Positions 62,195 to 64,000 of a stretch of DNA of 64,000 bases are shown in pieces. Under the pieces are notes generated by a model that was given only the letters and a program-made list of their open reading frames with translations, had not been told where the DNA came from and searched no databases. The DNA is from Ostrinia nubilalis (lineage: Eukaryota > Arthropoda > Insecta > Lepidoptera > Crambidae). The stretch's first letter is position 1. The number at the start of each line of letters is the position of its first letter. The stretch spans positions 15,076,001 to 15,140,000 of the forward strand of contig NC_087095.1 in the NCBI RefSeq assembly GCF_963855985.1, read 5' to 3'. The translations under genes were made by a program, and so were the position numbers.

Positions 62195-63869
62195 GTAAGC
62201 AAAATATTCGCATTTTTAAAGTATAACCCAAATCTAATTTTACATTACATAGCCGAACGGTCAGTGCCCTTAAATATATTTTTTAAACTCACGCCTGAGT
62301 CATAAACGAATCAGTAGGTTCTACTAATATAGCAATTGGTACGTTAAATCTTTATACGCTTCCCAAATACGGAGTAGCTATAAAACGGTCTCTTGATTAC
62401 GTTAGTCATTTGACTGCATTACGTATTCTATCAGCATAAGAAGGAAATAACAATTTGAACAGTGTCCAACTTCCACACGGATTCTAGTTTGAAATTCTGA
62501 TTTTCGTTCGTTAACTAACTGGTCTCATAACATAGCAGGATCAATATTAAAGCAATTTAAGTGTACAATGGATCATTAGTTGATATTCCGAGTGGGAGGT
62601 CAGCAAAACGCGGAATGTCCAGCAACTACGATAAATGGCTGGTGATGCGGCATACAAATTGCTTATTTAACTCTTATGAGACGGCGCAAGGATGTTTAGT
62701 TACAGTTATTAAGTGCAAGAACAATGTGTAAACAAAAACGATTGTATCTTTTTTTCTAAAGAGAGTTGCTTTTTGATTTATTGTTTCGTTTTTCTTTACA
62801 TGTCTTGTTGATAAAATAATAATGTAAATTCTCTTGAATTTTTTCCGACAAAATATTCGATAATTGATATTCTTATTTGAAATATTATGCGAACTTATTA
62901 CGCCACGTCTTTTCAGATTAGTCGAAGAAAATTAAATAAAAAATATAATGATGATGATTTCAAGGTTTTTCCAAATCAAAATTCTAGATGGATAGCCGTA
63001 ACCCAGTTCCAAGCCACAGACGCCCGCCGTGCGTTCCCGTGCTGGGACGAGCCGGCGCTGAAGGCTCGCTTCACCATCAGCATCGCCCGACCCTCCAACA
63101 TGAGCTCCGTGTCAAATATGAACAACGTCGGACGAGAACCTCAGTAAGTTTATGTCGATGAGCAAGTTTTTTTCTCGACAGTAAAATGCATAAAATTGCA
63201 TTACCACAGCCACGGGGGTAGCTAGTCGATCATGTGGGGCACTCCCAGAAAGGCAGGGCCTACCCATTAAAAAGCTGACGCTATAAGAGAATGTGAGATA
63301 TCGATGATATCGCCGTCGGCAGTTCCTCTAGCATTCGCCCGCGTTCCCTGCTTGGTATTTCACTCAGATTGGCCCCACCAAGTTATATTACAAACAAATA
63401 CTATCAAAGAAGACACCATAATATGTAGGTACTTACTTACTTATTCAATTAGTTTTGATACTTTCCTTGAATTAACTTCTGAAAGTAGTTTTGATAAGGC
63501 TCCCATAGCGATACGTGTTCAAGGCTAAAATAATATGACTAATTTAGTTACAATCACGCGTTTTTCTCATTGCAGTGCCACCTTACCAGACTACACATGG
63601 GACCACTATGCCGAATCTCTTCCGATGTCGACCTACCTGGTCGCCTTCGCCGTCACAGACTTTGGCAGCATGAGTGACAAGAACTTCACTGTATGGGCTA
63701 GGAAAGAGGCCCTGTCCTCTGCAGCCTATGCCCTGGACATAGGCCCGAAGATCCTGAAGTTCCTGGAGGTCTACTATAAGATCAAGTTCCCACTGCCAAA
63801 GATCGACATGATAGCGTTGCCTGACTTCAAGGCCGGTGCTATGGAGAATTGGGGGCTGCTTACTTTTAG
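61479..63869 (+). CDS. M1-family membrane aminopeptidase (aminopeptidase N-like), N-terminal part (3 exons)
   Basis: A zinc metallopeptidase that removes N-terminal residues from peptides at the cell surface; gluzincin M1 family. Exons 61460-62194, 62988-63143 and 63576-63869 join in frame (phases 2 and 2) to about 389 residues, under half of a typical ~950. A short cytosolic tail (~33 residues) and a hydrophobic anchor (~34-56, from [20 protein letters not shown]) make it a type II protein, unlike the GPI-anchored midgut APNs. A Thr/Ser-rich stalk follows, then the M1 N-terminal domain ([20 protein letters not shown]), with several N-X-S/T sites. Exon 2 holds [19 protein letters not shown], and exon 3 [10 protein letters not shown] and the substrate-binding GAMENWGL. 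The HExxH zinc exon lies beyond the window. The exact paralogue (SP1029/slamdance-like?) is not decided. Confidence 0.95.
62195..62987 (+). other. Aminopeptidase intron 1
   Basis: GT-AG intron of 793 bp; no repeat recognised. Confidence 0.8.
62988..63143 (+). CDS. Aminopeptidase exon 2
   Basis: The acceptor aaaattctag is followed by a base completing AGA, then [20 protein letters not shown] and [12 protein letters not shown], a strongly conserved M1 stretch. The donor is CA|gtaagt. The codons are GC-richer than the surrounding intron. Confidence 0.95.
63144..63575 (+). other. Aminopeptidase intron 2
   Basis: GT-AG intron of 432 bp. The part around 63300-63400 is less AT-rich and may be repeat debris. 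Confidence 0.8.
63576..63869 (+). CDS. Aminopeptidase exon 3 with GAMEN motif
   Basis: The acceptor ctcattgcag is followed by completion of CAT, then [20 protein letters not shown] and [11 protein letters not shown], and at the end [15 protein letters not shown] before donor gtaagt. GAMEN binds the substrate N-terminus in M1 enzymes. Confidence 0.95.
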
Positions 63870-64000
63870 GTAAGTTATTCAAGTATATCTCAATATTTCC
63901 AAAATTTTTGCATGGACGAACCCTCTAGATTTACCTTACCGCGATCCTCTTAAAAAATGTATGTGTATAAATACACTTTTATTTGAAAGTGAGAATAAAT

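Overview
The window looks like nuclear DNA of a moth or butterfly (Lepidoptera). It is AT-rich and intron-rich, has no bacterial gene organisation, and is crowded with transposable elements typical of that order: RTE-clade LINE 3' ends with microsatellite tails, short Helitrons ending in CTAG, tRNA-headed SINEs, and many hairpin MITEs. The species cannot be told from the sequence alone.

Two host genes can be supported, both read exon by exon because no long ORF shows them. On the minus strand, from about 24.7 kb to the left edge and continuing beyond it, is a V-ATPase 116-kDa subunit a gene. Four coding exons (24732-24616, 8276-8109, 7704-7381, 1113-937) join in phase 0 into the first 262 residues. 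A leader exon/promoter may lie near 28.4-28.5 kb. On the plus strand, from 61.46 kb past the right edge, is an M1-family aminopeptidase with a type II membrane anchor. Its first three coding exons end just after the GAMEN motif; the zinc-binding HExxH exon lies beyond the window.

The ~37 kb between the genes, and the V-ATPase introns, are mostly mobile DNA. The best preserved element is a CR1/Jockey-like LINE (about 33.7-37.75 kb). Its two ORFs overlap at a canonical -1 ribosomal frameshift heptamer (T TTA AAC) followed directly by the ORF1 stop and then by a potential stem-loop; ORF2 has no ATG before its endonuclease. An RTE element at 54.05-56.3 kb is a clear twin-priming (5'-inversion) insertion with a 13-bp target-site duplication. 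At least five other RTE fragments also keep recognisable target-site duplications. A 1.6-kb palindromic Tc1-like element starts 8 bases plus the TA target inside a V-ATPase intron. Three of the four visible V-ATPase donor sites have an element within about 30 bp.

The rest is a catalogue of MITE, Helitron, SINE and LINE-end copies, several present two to five times, plus a 20-bp minisatellite and stretches with nothing recognisable. I found no convincing tRNA or rRNA gene, no CRISPR array and no viral gene. Host-gene calls are firm; family names of small repeats are tentative because they rest on structure and memory, not on a database search.
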